In this document: positions 10,551 through 21,007 of the stretch, one piece after another
Layout of the letters: the number at the start of each line of letters is the position of its first letter
How positions within the stretch are numbered: the first letter of the stretch is position 1
NCBI RefSeq assembly: GCF_003596405.1
Contig: NZ_QYUR01000002.1
Span: 1,690,501 to 1,754,500, forward strand
DNA length: 64,000 bases
Origin: Pseudomonas cavernicola
Lineage (GTDB): Bacteria > Pseudomonadota > Gammaproteobacteria > Pseudomonadales > Pseudomonadaceae
Direction: 5' to 3'
Notes under the pieces: generated by a model
Told to the model about the DNA's origin: nothing
What the model saw: only the letters and a program-made list of their open reading frames with translations
Database searches by the model: none
Made by a program: the position numbers and the translations under genes

Positions 10551-10736
10551 CCGGCTCGGACGACCGCTTGCGTGGGAGCGTCCGCGAGACGGCCCGAAGG
10601 GCGAGTGAAACGAGTAATACGCCGTTACTGGCTGTAAACTCGGCTCGGGCTTCCTGCTTCGCTCTAACTCCTGCATCCATGCAGTCGTCGGCTCGGGTTC
10701 CCTGCTTCGCCCTAACTCCTACATCCATGTGATCGT
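10551..10736. repeat. Intergenic repeat region with a 48-bp tandem duplication
   Basis: The 292 bp between mutL and miaA holds no gene. From 10641 to 10688 and from 10689 to 10736 there are two abutting 48-bp direct repeats with about 40 of 48 positions matching; both begin CGGCTCGGG. The part before them (10551-10640, GCCCGAAGGGCGAGTGAAAC and following) resembles the modules near 34.8 kb and 57.55 kb, so it looks like a degraded copy of a dispersed family. The gap interrupts the otherwise tight mutL-miaA-hfq series. Confidence 0.65.
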
Positions 10737-10799
10737 CCGCTTCTTCGCCGATTTTTGCCTTGCCTGGCCGGCGCTCACGACGCTTAGAGAGCAACTTTG

Positions 10800-11774
10800 A
10801 TGGCTGAACGCCTGCCTCCGGCGATCTTTCTGATGGGCCCGACCGCGGCCGGCAAGACCGACCTGGCCATTGAGCTGACCCGGGTATTGCCCTGCGAGCT
10901 GATCAGTGTCGACTCGGCATTGATCTATCGGGGGATGGATATCGGTACGGCCAAGCCGTCGAAAGTGCTGCTGGCGGAGTTTCCTCATCGTCTGATTGAT
11001 ATTCGTGACCCGGCTGAGCGCTATTCGGCCGCCGAGTTTCGCGCCGATGCCCTGGCGGCCATGGCGGATATTACGGCCAGAGGGCGGATCCCGTTGCTGG
11101 TCGGCGGCACCATGCTTTATTACAAGGCATTGCAGGAAGGCTTGGCGGATATGCCGGGTGCCGATCCGCAGGTGCGTGCCGAGTTGGAGGCACGCGCTGC
11201 AGTCGAAGGCTGGGAGGCTTTGCATCGCGAGCTGGCGGCGGTAGACCCGGAATCGGCGGCGCGTATCCATCCGAATGATCCGCAGCGACTGACCCGTGCG
11301 CTGGAAGTCTTTCGTGTCAGCGGATTGACGATGACTGCACATCGTCAGCTTCAGGCTGGGCAAAACTCCGGTTTAGGCGCATCAGGCCGCGAGCAATTGC
11401 CTTATACTGTGGCGCACTTGGCGATCGCTCCAGCGCAGCGTCAGGTGCTGCATGCGCGGATCGCCGAAAGATTTCAGCTGATGTTGGAACAAGGCTTTAT
11501 CGAAGAGGTCGAAGCGCTGCGCAAGCGCGGCGACCTGCACACCGGATTGCCGTCGATTCGCGCGGTGGGCTATCGCCAGGTATGGGATTATCTGGATGGC
11601 AACCTAGACCGAGCGGAGATGGCCGAGCGCGGCATCATCGCCACGCGGCAGTTGGCCAAGCGGCAGTTCACCTGGCTGCGTAGCTGGTCTGATTTGCACT
11701 GGTTGGACAGTCTGGCTTGCGACAATCTGCCACGCGCCTTGAAATACTTGGCATCGGTCTCCATATTGAGCTGA
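10800..11774 (+). CDS. miaA: tRNA dimethylallyltransferase MiaA
   Basis: Transfers the dimethylallyl group to N6 of A37 in tRNAs reading UNN codons. P-loop [14 protein letters not shown] at about residues 13-26. The [16 protein letters not shown] and DIRDPAE motifs are near 38-53 and 68-74, and [11 protein letters not shown] near 101-111. 324 aa, normal. ATG at 10800 is used; the codon before it is an in-frame TTG. Upstream is a repeat-bearing gap. Downstream hfq follows after 95 bp, the classical miaA-hfq-hflX order. Confidence 0.96.
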   Translation: MAERLPPAIFLMGPTAAGKTDLAIELTRVLPCELISVDSALIYRGMDIGTAKPSKVLLAEFPHRLIDIRDPAERYSAAEFRADALAAMADITARGRIPLLVGGTMLYYKALQEGLADMPGADPQVRAELEARAAVEGWEALHRELAAVDPESAARIHPNDPQRLTRALEVFRVSGLTMTAHRQLQAGQNSGLGASGREQLPYTVAHLAIAPAQRQVLHARIAERFQLMLEQGFIEEVEALRKRGDLHTGLPSIRAVGYRQVWDYLDGNLDRAEMAERGIIATRQLAKRQFTWLRSWSDLHWLDSLACDNLPRALKYLASVSILS

Positions 11775-11869
11775 GACCTTGCTTGTAGCCGTCTATCCTT
11801 GGGGGTAAGACGGCATAAGTCGTTTACTTTTCATTACTAAAACTATTGATCCACAAAGGAGTGCGGCAC

Positions 11870-12130
11870 ATGTCAAAAGGGCATTCGCTACAAGACCCTT
11901 ACCTCAATACCCTGCGTAAGGAACGCGTACCGGTTTCAATCTATCTGGTTAACGGCATCAAGCTACAAGGCCAGATCGAGTCCTTCGACCAGTTTGTAAT
12001 TTTGCTGAAGAACACTGTCAGCCAGATGGTCTACAAACACGCTATTTCCACAGTGGTTCCGAGCCGTCCGGTTCGTCTGCCTAGCGCGACTGAAGGCGAG
12101 CAAGCCGAAGTCGAGCCAGGTAACGCCTGA
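11870..12130 (+). CDS. hfq: RNA chaperone Hfq
   Basis: Hexameric Sm-like chaperone that pairs small RNAs with mRNAs and, in pseudomonads, works with Crc on A-rich targets. 86 aa. The Sm1 and Sm2 motifs are complete ([20 protein letters not shown], then [12 protein letters not shown]). The C-terminal tail is short and acidic, as is usual in Pseudomonas. ATG 11870 is preceded by AAAGGA at 11855-11860; an in-frame ATG 24 bp upstream precedes that site and is rejected. Confidence 0.97.
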   Translation: MSKGHSLQDPYLNTLRKERVPVSIYLVNGIKLQGQIESFDQFVILLKNTVSQMVYKHAISTVVPSRPVRLPSATEGEQAEVEPGNA

Positions 12131-12142
12131 TAGGAGTCTGCC

Positions 12143-13444
12143 TTGTTCTTCGAGCGCCATGAAGGGGGTGAGCGGGCGATCCTGGTCCATCTGGACGGCC
12201 AAGATCCCGAGGCGCGCGAAGATCCGCAGGAGTTTCAGGAGCTAGCGCTTTCAGCGGGTGCGGACACGGTAGCGTTTATTAGCGTGCCGCGTAATCGGCC
12301 GACCGCTAAGTATCTGATCGGCAGTGGCAAGGTCGATGAGTTACGCGACCTGGTCAAGGCTGAGCAGGCTGACCTGGTGATTTTCAATTACACCCTAACG
12401 CCCAGTCAGGAGCGCAACCTCGAGCGCGTGTTCGAGTGTCGCGTGCTTGATCGCACCGGGCTGATTCTCGATATTTTCGCTCAGCGCGCACGGACCCATG
12501 AGGGCAAGCTGCAAGTTGAGTTAGCCCAGTTGGATCACTTGAGCACCCGGCTGGTGCGCGGTTGGACTCACTTGGAGCGGCAGAAAGGCGGTATTGGTCT
12601 GCGCGGTCCAGGTGAAACTCAGCTGGAAACCGACCGTCGTTTGCTGCGTGTACGCATCCGTCAGATCAAGCAAAAACTCGAGAGAGTTCGCAGTCAGCGT
12701 GAGCAGGCGCGGCGCGGGCGTAAGCGTGCTGATATTCCTTCGGTTTCTCTGGTGGGCTACACCAACGCCGGCAAGTCCACGCTGTTTAATGCGCTGACCG
12801 CGTCCGAGGTTTACGTCGCCGACCAGCTCTTCGCGACTCTTGATCCCACTCTGCGTCGTCTGGAGCTAGATGATCTGGGGCCGGTGGTGTTGGCCGATAC
12901 CGTGGGTTTTATCCGTCATCTGCCGCACAAGCTAGTCGAGGCCTTCCGCGCTACTCTGGAAGAGTCGAGCAACTCGGATCTGCTGTTGCATGTGATCGAC
13001 GCTCATGAGCCGGAGCGCATGCAGCAGATCGAGCAGGTCATGGCGGTGCTCACCGAGATTGGCGCCGAAGCTCTTCCGACTCTCGAGGTGTACAACAAGC
13101 TGGATCTGCTCGAAGGCGTAGAGCCGCAGATTCAGCGTGACGCCGAGGGTAAACCGCAGCGAGTCTGGTTGTCGGCCCGTGATGGGCAGGGGCTGGATCT
13201 GTTGCGTCAGGCGATTGCTGAGTTGCTGGGTGAGGATTTGTTTGTCGGCACTCTATGCTTGCCACAGCGTCTTGGCCGGCTGCGGGCGCAGTTTTTTGCT
13301 TTGGGTGTCGTGCAAAGCGAAGGGCATGACGAGGAGGGTGATAGCCTGCTGGCGATTCGCGTGCCGCGGGTTGAGCTACATCGGTTGATCAGTCGTGAAG
13401 GCTGGCAGCCGTCAGAATTTCTCGAGCAACACACTTTGCAATAA
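12143..13444 (+). CDS. hflX: Ribosome-associated GTPase HflX
   Basis: GTPase that splits stalled or heat-damaged ribosomes. An N-terminal HflX domain carries the glycine-rich GGIGLRGPGETQLETDRR motif (about residues 148-165), followed by a coiled-coil. The G domain has G1 GYTNAGKSTL (about 205-214), G3 DTVGFI and G4 NKLD. 433 aa. Translation starts at TTG 12143, with TAGGAG at 12131-12136 as ribosome binding site; no in-frame ATG fits. It lies 12 bp after hfq. Confidence 0.95.
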   Translation: MFFERHEGGERAILVHLDGQDPEAREDPQEFQELALSAGADTVAFISVPRNRPTAKYLIGSGKVDELRDLVKAEQADLVIFNYTLTPSQERNLERVFECRVLDRTGLILDIFAQRARTHEGKLQVELAQLDHLSTRLVRGWTHLERQKGGIGLRGPGETQLETDRRLLRVRIRQIKQKLERVRSQREQARRGRKRADIPSVSLVGYTNAGKSTLFNALTASEVYVADQLFATLDPTLRRLELDDLGPVVLADTVGFIRHLPHKLVEAFRATLEESSNSDLLLHVIDAHEPERMQQIEQVMAVLTEIGAEALPTLEVYNKLDLLEGVEPQIQRDAEGKPQRVWLSARDGQGLDLLRQAIAELLGEDLFVGTLCLPQRLGRLRAQFFALGVVQSEGHDEEGDSLLAIRVPRVELHRLISREGWQPSEFLEQHTLQ

Positions 13445-13540
13445 AGCCTGTGACTGTGGCTTTGCTGCTGGTGATCGGCATCTGTAGCATTGGTGGGCGT
13501 GCCGTGGGTGCGTCTTTGCTTTATCAGTATGGAGAGCGCT

Positions 13541-14695
13541 ATGGCTTGGAATGAGCCGGGTGGCAACTCGAACAATCAGGATCCCTGGGGTGGGCGCAAA
13601 GGCGGCGACCGCAAGGGACCGCCGGATCTCGACGAAGCCTTCCGCAAGTTGCAGGAAAGCCTGAACGGGCTGTTCGGCAGCGGTAAGAGACGTGGCGCTG
13701 GGGATGGCTCGGGCAGTGGTGGTGGCTTCGGCTTGCTCGCCATTGGCCTGGGGCTGCTGGCTGCTGTTTGGCTGTATAGCGCCGTTTATGTCGTGGATGA
13801 GCAGGAGCAGGCCGTTGTGCTGCGCTTCGGCAAGTACTACGAAACTGTCGGCCCGGGCCTGAATTTCTATTTCCCGCCGATTGATCGCAAGTATCAAGAG
13901 AACGTCACCCGCGAGCGCGCTTACAGCAAGCAGGGGCAGATGCTCACCGAAGATGAAAACATCATCGAAGTTCCGCTGACTGTGCAGTACAAGATCAGCA
14001 ACTTGCAGGACTTCGTGCTTAACGTCGATCAGCCGGAAGTCAGTTTGCAGCAAGCTACGGACAGTTCCGTGCGCCACGTTGTGGGTTCCACGGCGATGGA
14101 TCAGGTGCTGACCGAGGGGCGTGAGCTGATGGCCAGCGAGGTTAAAGAGCGCCTGCAGCGTTTCATGGATACCTATAAAACCGGTATCACTGTGACCCAG
14201 GTGAACTTGCAGAGCGCCGCGGCTCCGCGTGAAGTGCAGGAAGCCTTCGATGACGTGATTCGTGCTCGTGAAGATGAGCAGCGTGAGAAGAACCTGGCGG
14301 AAACCTACGCCAATGGCGTGGTGCCCGAAGCGCGTGGCCAGGCTCAGCGCTTGATCGAGGACGCTAGCGGTTATCGCGATGAGGTGGTTTCCCGGGCTAC
14401 CGGTGAGGCCGACCGCTTCAGCAAGTTGGTTGCTGAGTACCGCAAGGCGCCGGACGTCACGCGTGAGCGTCTCTACCTGGACACCATGCAAGAGCTGATG
14501 AGTAACAGCAGCAAAGTGTTAGTGACTGGCGAGAAGGGGCAAAACAATCTGCTCTATCTACCGCTGGATAAGATGATCGACAGCCGTGGCACTGCCGCTC
14601 CGAGTGTTCCTGCGAGCGCCGCGAGTGGCGATCTGGGATCTCGCGTGAGTGCTGAGCTGCAGCAGCGTGATCTGCGTTCTAGGGAGACTCGCTGA
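13541..14695 (+). CDS. hflK: HflK, subunit of the HflKC membrane complex
   Basis: SPFH/prohibitin-family membrane protein that with HflC encloses the FtsH protease. A Gly/Asn-rich cytoplasmic N-terminus covers residues 1-65 (GGNSNNQDPWGG). One membrane segment lies at about 66-85. The SPFH domain covers about 88-275, and a coiled-coil includes the RAREDEQREKN stretch. 384 aa. ATG 13541 follows GGAGA at 13531-13535; an in-frame start at 13490 encodes an unrelated extension. The stop overlaps the hflC start (TGATG). Confidence 0.96.
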   Translation: MAWNEPGGNSNNQDPWGGRKGGDRKGPPDLDEAFRKLQESLNGLFGSGKRRGAGDGSGSGGGFGLLAIGLGLLAAVWLYSAVYVVDEQEQAVVLRFGKYYETVGPGLNFYFPPIDRKYQENVTRERAYSKQGQMLTEDENIIEVPLTVQYKISNLQDFVLNVDQPEVSLQQATDSSVRHVVGSTAMDQVLTEGRELMASEVKERLQRFMDTYKTGITVTQVNLQSAAAPREVQEAFDDVIRAREDEQREKNLAETYANGVVPEARGQAQRLIEDASGYRDEVVSRATGEADRFSKLVAEYRKAPDVTRERLYLDTMQELMSNSSKVLVTGEKGQNNLLYLPLDKMIDSRGTAAPSVPASAASGDLGSRVSAELQQRDLRSRETR

Positions 14696-15564
14696 TGAGC
14701 AATAAATCGCTGATCGCCCTGATTGTCGGCGTGGTAGTCGCGCTGGTCGCTTGGAATTGCTTCTATATCGTCGCTCAGACCGAGCGTGCGGTGCTGTTGC
14801 AGTTTGGTCGTATCGTCGAGGCGGACGTGCAGCCGGGCCTGCATGTGAAGGTTCCGTACGTCAACCAGGTGCGCAAGTTCGATGCCCGGCTGATGACGCT
14901 CGATTCCTCCACTTCGCGCTTCCTGACCCTGGAGAAGAAGGCGTTGATGGTCGATGCCTTCGCCAAATGGCGAGTGCTGGACGCCGAGCGTTTCTATACC
15001 GCAACTTCTGGTCTCAAGCAGATTGCCGATGAGCGACTGTCGCGTCGCCTTGAAGCCTCGCTGCGTGACCAGTTTGGTAAGCGCACCCTGCACGAGTCGG
15101 TGTCGGGTGAGCGTGATGCGTTGATGGCTGACGTGACCGCGACCCTTAACAAAGCGGCGCAGCGCGAGCTGGGTATCGAAGTGGTGGATGTGCGGGTCAA
15201 GGCCATCGACCTGCCGAAAGAAGTTAACCGCAGCGTCTTCGATCGCATGGGCTCTGAGCGTGAGCGTGAAGCGCGTGAGCACCGCGCCAAAGGTAAGGAG
15301 CTGGCTGAGGGGATTCGTGCTGATGCTGATCGGCAGAAGCGCGTGATCCTGGCTGAAGCCTACCGTGAGGCGGAAGAGACGCGCGGTGATGGTGACGCTA
15401 AAGCGGCAGCCATCTACGCCAGGGCTTACGGTCTGGATCAGGAGTTCTACTCGTTTTATCGCAGCCTGCGCGCCTACCGCGAAAGCTTTGCGGATAAGCG
15501 CGATGTGCTGGTGCTGGATCCGAGCAGCGACTTCTTCCGCTACCTGGAAAAGTCCAAGCAGTAA
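14695..15564 (+). CDS. hflC: HflC, subunit of the HflKC membrane complex
   Basis: SPFH-family partner of HflK and modulator of FtsH. A membrane segment at about residues 5-25 is followed by the SPFH domain, starting near TERAVLLQFGRI, then a coiled-coil of charged Glu/Arg/Lys residues (about 180-235). The end YLEKSK is characteristic. 289 aa. The ATG overlaps the hflK stop by one base, so translation is coupled. A terminator follows 67 bp downstream. Confidence 0.96.
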   Translation: MSNKSLIALIVGVVVALVAWNCFYIVAQTERAVLLQFGRIVEADVQPGLHVKVPYVNQVRKFDARLMTLDSSTSRFLTLEKKALMVDAFAKWRVLDAERFYTATSGLKQIADERLSRRLEASLRDQFGKRTLHESVSGERDALMADVTATLNKAAQRELGIEVVDVRVKAIDLPKEVNRSVFDRMGSEREREAREHRAKGKELAEGIRADADRQKRVILAEAYREAEETRGDGDAKAAAIYARAYGLDQEFYSFYRSLRAYRESFADKRDVLVLDPSSDFFRYLEKSKQ

Positions 15565-15631
15565 TCAGTGCTCCGGCGGGCGCCAGTCGTCCGCCGGGGT
15601 GACCGATCAAGGAAACGTGTTATCATAGGCC

Positions 15632-15655
15632 AGCCGGGAAAATCCCGGCTTTTTT
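15632..15655 (+). terminator. Intrinsic terminator after hflC
   Basis: Perfect 8 bp stem AGCCGGGA/TCCCGGCT (15632-15639 and 15643-15650) with an AAA loop, followed by a run of six T. It separates the hfl block from the DUF2065-hisZ-purA genes. Confidence 0.9.
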
Positions 15656-15670
15656 GCGTCTGTGGGAATC

Positions 15671-15856
15671 ATGTGGCAGGAACTCGGCATAGCGTTTTGT
15701 CTGTTGCTGGTGCTGGAAGGCATCTTGCCCTTCCTTTATCCACGAGGTTGGCGCGAGACGTTCACGCAGTTGTTGCAGCTGCCTGATCGCCACCTGCGCC
15801 TAATCGGGCTAGCCAGCATGCTGCTGGGAACGGCCCTCCTTTATCTGCTTCACTAA
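15671..15856 (+). CDS. DUF2065 (YjeT-like) small membrane protein
   Basis: 61 aa inner-membrane protein of unknown function. Two hydrophobic segments are visible, about residues 6-22 and 40-58. Between them lies the conserved [19 protein letters not shown] stretch typical of the YjeT/DUF2065 family. It sits where this family usually sits, between hflC and hisZ or purA. ATG 15671 is used; the in-frame GTG 9 bp upstream is closer to the terminator. Confidence 0.85.
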   Translation: MWQELGIAFCLLLVLEGILPFLYPRGWRETFTQLLQLPDRHLRLIGLASMLLGTALLYLLH

Positions 15857-15891
15857 AGGCTTGCCGCCCGGATCAAGAGGGGAATGGCGAA

Positions 15892-18425
<2,534 letters not shown>

Positions 18426-18440
18426 GTCGCTGTAATCTGT

Positions 18441-18474
18441 CAAAGGGTCGCCATGTGCGGCCCTTTGTCGTTTT
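18441..18474 (+). terminator. Terminator after purA
   Basis: CAAAGGG (18441-18447) pairs with CCCTTTG (18461-18467), with an inner CGC/GCG pairing and a short loop, followed by TCGTTTT. Confidence 0.75.
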
Positions 18475-18573
18475 AGGATGCCTGTCGCACGGGCTGGCGG
18501 CATGGCCTTTGCTGTGAGCTATGCATCCCTGAGGTTGCCGTCATATTTGTGGCGGATGTTGGAGGTTCTAGCC

Positions 18574-20508
18574 GTGTCCGCCATTCTTTCCCTGTTGCGT
18601 AGCCGCTTGCTGCGCCCTGTATTCATTGCGCTCGGTATTGCGCTTCTGGTGCAAGTCCTGGTTGCTGTCGCGCTAACGCGGGGCACGGTCGGTGCGCTTG
18701 AGGTGGACTTGAGGAGTCGTCTGGGCGCCGATACGCAGCGTCTGTCCGCTGAGCTGGAGCTGGCTGGGCGTGAGGTTTCTTCCGGGCTCGATAAGCTATC
18801 GTCGCGAACCCGTGAGCGGCTCACGGCAGGCCTTTCTTCGCGTCTCGAAGAAGAGCAGGCGCAGCTGCGCGGCACTCTGGAGCAGAACCTCAAGGATTCC
18901 GCGAATGACATGGCGCAGCTGCTCGCGGCCGTGGCGCCGAGGGCAATGTGGGATGGCGATGTGCCAACGCTTTCAGAGTTCGCGCGCCGCGCGCAGCGCA
19001 ATCCCAATGTGCTGTTTGTGGTTTATGACGATGCTCAGGGGCAGCACCTGACGCGCTATCTCAACCGGGAAAATGCTTCGATCAAGGTTTTGCTGGAGAA
19101 GGGGCGGGGCGCGCGGGCGTTGGACAAGGTGCTCGATGCTGCGCGTAGCGATCCTTCGGTGTACTTCATTGAGGCGTCGGTCAGCCCGAATGGAGTGGAG
19201 ATCGGCAAGGTCTTGATGGGGGTTTCCACTGCGTCAGTTGATCGGGAGTTGGCGGCACTGGATAAGCGCTTCGCTGCACTGATTGCCAGTGGCGATCAAT
19301 TGGTTGCCGACAGCCTGGCGGGTGCGGCGACAGACAGTTCTGCCGCGCTGACTGCGCGCTTGCAGGCTGCTCAGGCCGAGGCCGCCGGAATGTCTGAAGG
19401 CGCTCGGAGTGCTGTGCAGGAGGCGGCCGGCACGCTGCGTTGGCGTATCGGTGTTGGGCTGGCGCTGGTCGGGTTGGCGGTTTTACTGGCGTTGGCGTTG
19501 GTGCTGGGGCGACGCGTCGTCAGTAAGTTGCATTTGCTGATTGCCGCCCTGAATGACTTGGCCGCAGGTGAGGGTGATTTGACGCGGCGTATCGAGGTAA
19601 ACAGTCGGGACGAGATCGGCGACATGGCGGCAGCGGTTAACCGGTTTGTCGCGAAGCTGCAGCCTATCGTGCGTGAGGCGGGCGAAGTGGCCGTGAGCAC
19701 GGGGGTGGAAATCAAAGGCCTGGCGTCGCGCAGTGTGGCGGCGGAGGTGGCGGCTGAGCGCCAGCGTGATGAGGTCGCTGGCAGCCTGCAGGCGTTAGCG
19801 GTGATGGCAGGCGATGCGCAGGCTGAGAGCCGGGCCATGCAGGCGGCTTTGCAGCGCGTCGTATCGATTCGCCAGGCGGCTAGCGAAAATGCGGTGATTG
19901 CCGCCAAGGTCGGCACCTTGATCGAGGAGCTGGTGGCGCGAGTGGGGGCGGGCTCGGCTGTGATCGAGCGTCTCGCGCGCCAAAGCGAGCAGATCGAAGT
20001 GGTGTTGACGGTGATCCATGGCATCGCCGAACAGACCAATCTGTTGGCCTTGAATGCCGCAATCGAGGCGGCCCGGGCGGGTGAGAGTGGGCGTGGTTTT
20101 GCGGTGGTGGCTGACGAGGTGCGTGCGCTGGCAAGCAAGACCCAGCAATCCACTGGTGATATCCAGGCCCATATCGATGCCTTGCAGCAGGGCGCACGCG
20201 AGGCTGTATCGGTTATCGGTCGCGCCGGTCAGCAGGCTAACGAAGGTTTGCAGGCGCTGCGCGATAGCGCGCGACTGCAGCAGTCGGTGCAGTCGGCAGT
20301 CGATGACGTGCATGCTGCTATCAATGCTGCGACCCAGGCGGCGGCCCAGCAGGCCGATGGTGCGGATGCGGTGCGTGGGCGGGTCGAGGTCATTCATGTC
20401 GAGGCGCAACGAGCTGCAGCTGCTGGAGCGGCGACAGCCGCCAGTGGGCGAGTGCTGGATGGCCTGGCTGTGCGACTCAAGGCAAGCCTCGGGCAGTTCC
20501 GCGTTTAA
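18574..20508 (+). CDS. Methyl-accepting chemotaxis protein
   Basis: Transmembrane chemoreceptor signalling through CheW/CheA. Membrane segment 1 (about residues 13-35) and segment 2 (about 290-312, [18 protein letters not shown]) flank a periplasmic sensor region of roughly 250 residues rich in Ala and Arg. A HAMP domain follows (about 313-365), then a signalling domain with the hairpin tip [20 protein letters not shown] and [10 protein letters not shown]. The start chosen is GTG 18574 because GGAGG at 18561-18565 stands 8 nt upstream; earlier in-frame ATGs lack such a site. Product is 644 aa. The ligand is not predictable from sequence. Confidence 0.88.
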   Translation: MSAILSLLRSRLLRPVFIALGIALLVQVLVAVALTRGTVGALEVDLRSRLGADTQRLSAELELAGREVSSGLDKLSSRTRERLTAGLSSRLEEEQAQLRGTLEQNLKDSANDMAQLLAAVAPRAMWDGDVPTLSEFARRAQRNPNVLFVVYDDAQGQHLTRYLNRENASIKVLLEKGRGARALDKVLDAARSDPSVYFIEASVSPNGVEIGKVLMGVSTASVDRELAALDKRFAALIASGDQLVADSLAGAATDSSAALTARLQAAQAEAAGMSEGARSAVQEAAGTLRWRIGVGLALVGLAVLLALALVLGRRVVSKLHLLIAALNDLAAGEGDLTRRIEVNSRDEIGDMAAAVNRFVAKLQPIVREAGEVAVSTGVEIKGLASRSVAAEVAAERQRDEVAGSLQALAVMAGDAQAESRAMQAALQRVVSIRQAASENAVIAAKVGTLIEELVARVGAGSAVIERLARQSEQIEVVLTVIHGIAEQTNLLALNAAIEAARAGESGRGFAVVADEVRALASKTQQSTGDIQAHIDALQQGAREAVSVIGRAGQQANEGLQALRDSARLQQSVQSAVDDVHAAINAATQAAAQQADGADAVRGRVEVIHVEAQRAAAAGAATAASGRVLDGLAVRLKASLGQFRV

Positions 20509-20550
20509 GTGGTGCCAGGGCTCGTCAGGCGCTAAGCGCAGGAGCACGAT

Positions 20551-20576
20551 AAGCCGGGCAGATGCTCGGCTTTTTA
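20551..20576 (+). terminator. Terminator after the chemoreceptor gene
   Basis: Nine-pair stem with one G-T pair (20551-20559 with 20564-20572), AGAT loop and a T run to 20575. Confidence 0.85.
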
Positions 20577-20647
20577 TTGGGTGGTATTCCAGCTGGAGGC
20601 GTTTCGACGGATGTGGTCGGATGGGGTTGCGTGCCGATTCGCAGGCA

Positions 20648-20673
20648 CAAAAAAACCGGCGCTAGGCCGGTTT
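20648..20673 (-). terminator. Terminator downstream of tRNA-Leu
   Basis: Read on the minus strand, the stem AAACCGGC/GCCGGTTT (20666-20673 and 20653-20660) ends in a run of seven T (the A run at 20649-20655). It lies about 40 bp past the tRNA 3' end. Confidence 0.85.
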
Positions 20674-20711
20674 CTCTGTTGCCAAGGATTGGTAGATCCT
20701 TGGTCTGTAAT

Positions 20712-20798
20712 TGGTGCCCAGGAGAAGACTCGAACTTCCACGATGTTGCCATCGCTAGGACCTGAACCTAGTGCGTCTACCAATTCCGCCACCTGGGC
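20712..20798 (-). tRNA. tRNA-Leu (anticodon CAG)
   Basis: Reading the minus strand from 20798 to 20712, the acceptor arm GCCCAGG pairs with CCTGGGC and is followed by A and an encoded CCA. The D arm includes GGTAGACGC. The anticodon stem CTAGG/CCTAG encloses the loop TTCAGGT, giving anticodon CAG for CUG codons. A long variable arm (class II, as leucine tRNAs have) and a T arm with GTTCGAGTC are present. 87 nt including CCA. Confidence 0.96.
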
Positions 20799-20832
20799 GT
20801 TGATTTCGCTGATTGCTCATCTACTTTCAACT

Positions 20833-20855
20833 ACAACGACGTTTGCCGTCGTTGT
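20833..20855. other. Perfect hairpin between tRNA-Leu and rnr
   Basis: ACAACGACG (20833-20841) and CGTCGTTGT (20847-20855) form a perfect 9 bp stem with loop TTTGC. No T run follows on either strand, so it is not a terminator. It lies between the divergent tRNA-Leu and rnr genes and could be an operator or an RNA structure. Confidence 0.5.
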
Positions 20856-21007
20856 GGGCGCGAAATATACGGACCAGCTTTAAGGTTGTAAACCCCTGAT
20901 GTGAAAAAAAACTTTATTCATGCCATCGGGCAGACCAAGATAGCGTTTTCGCGCTTCAATAGGCGTATGGCAAAAATACTTTATATAGATAAGGCGAACT
21001 CTCTCTA

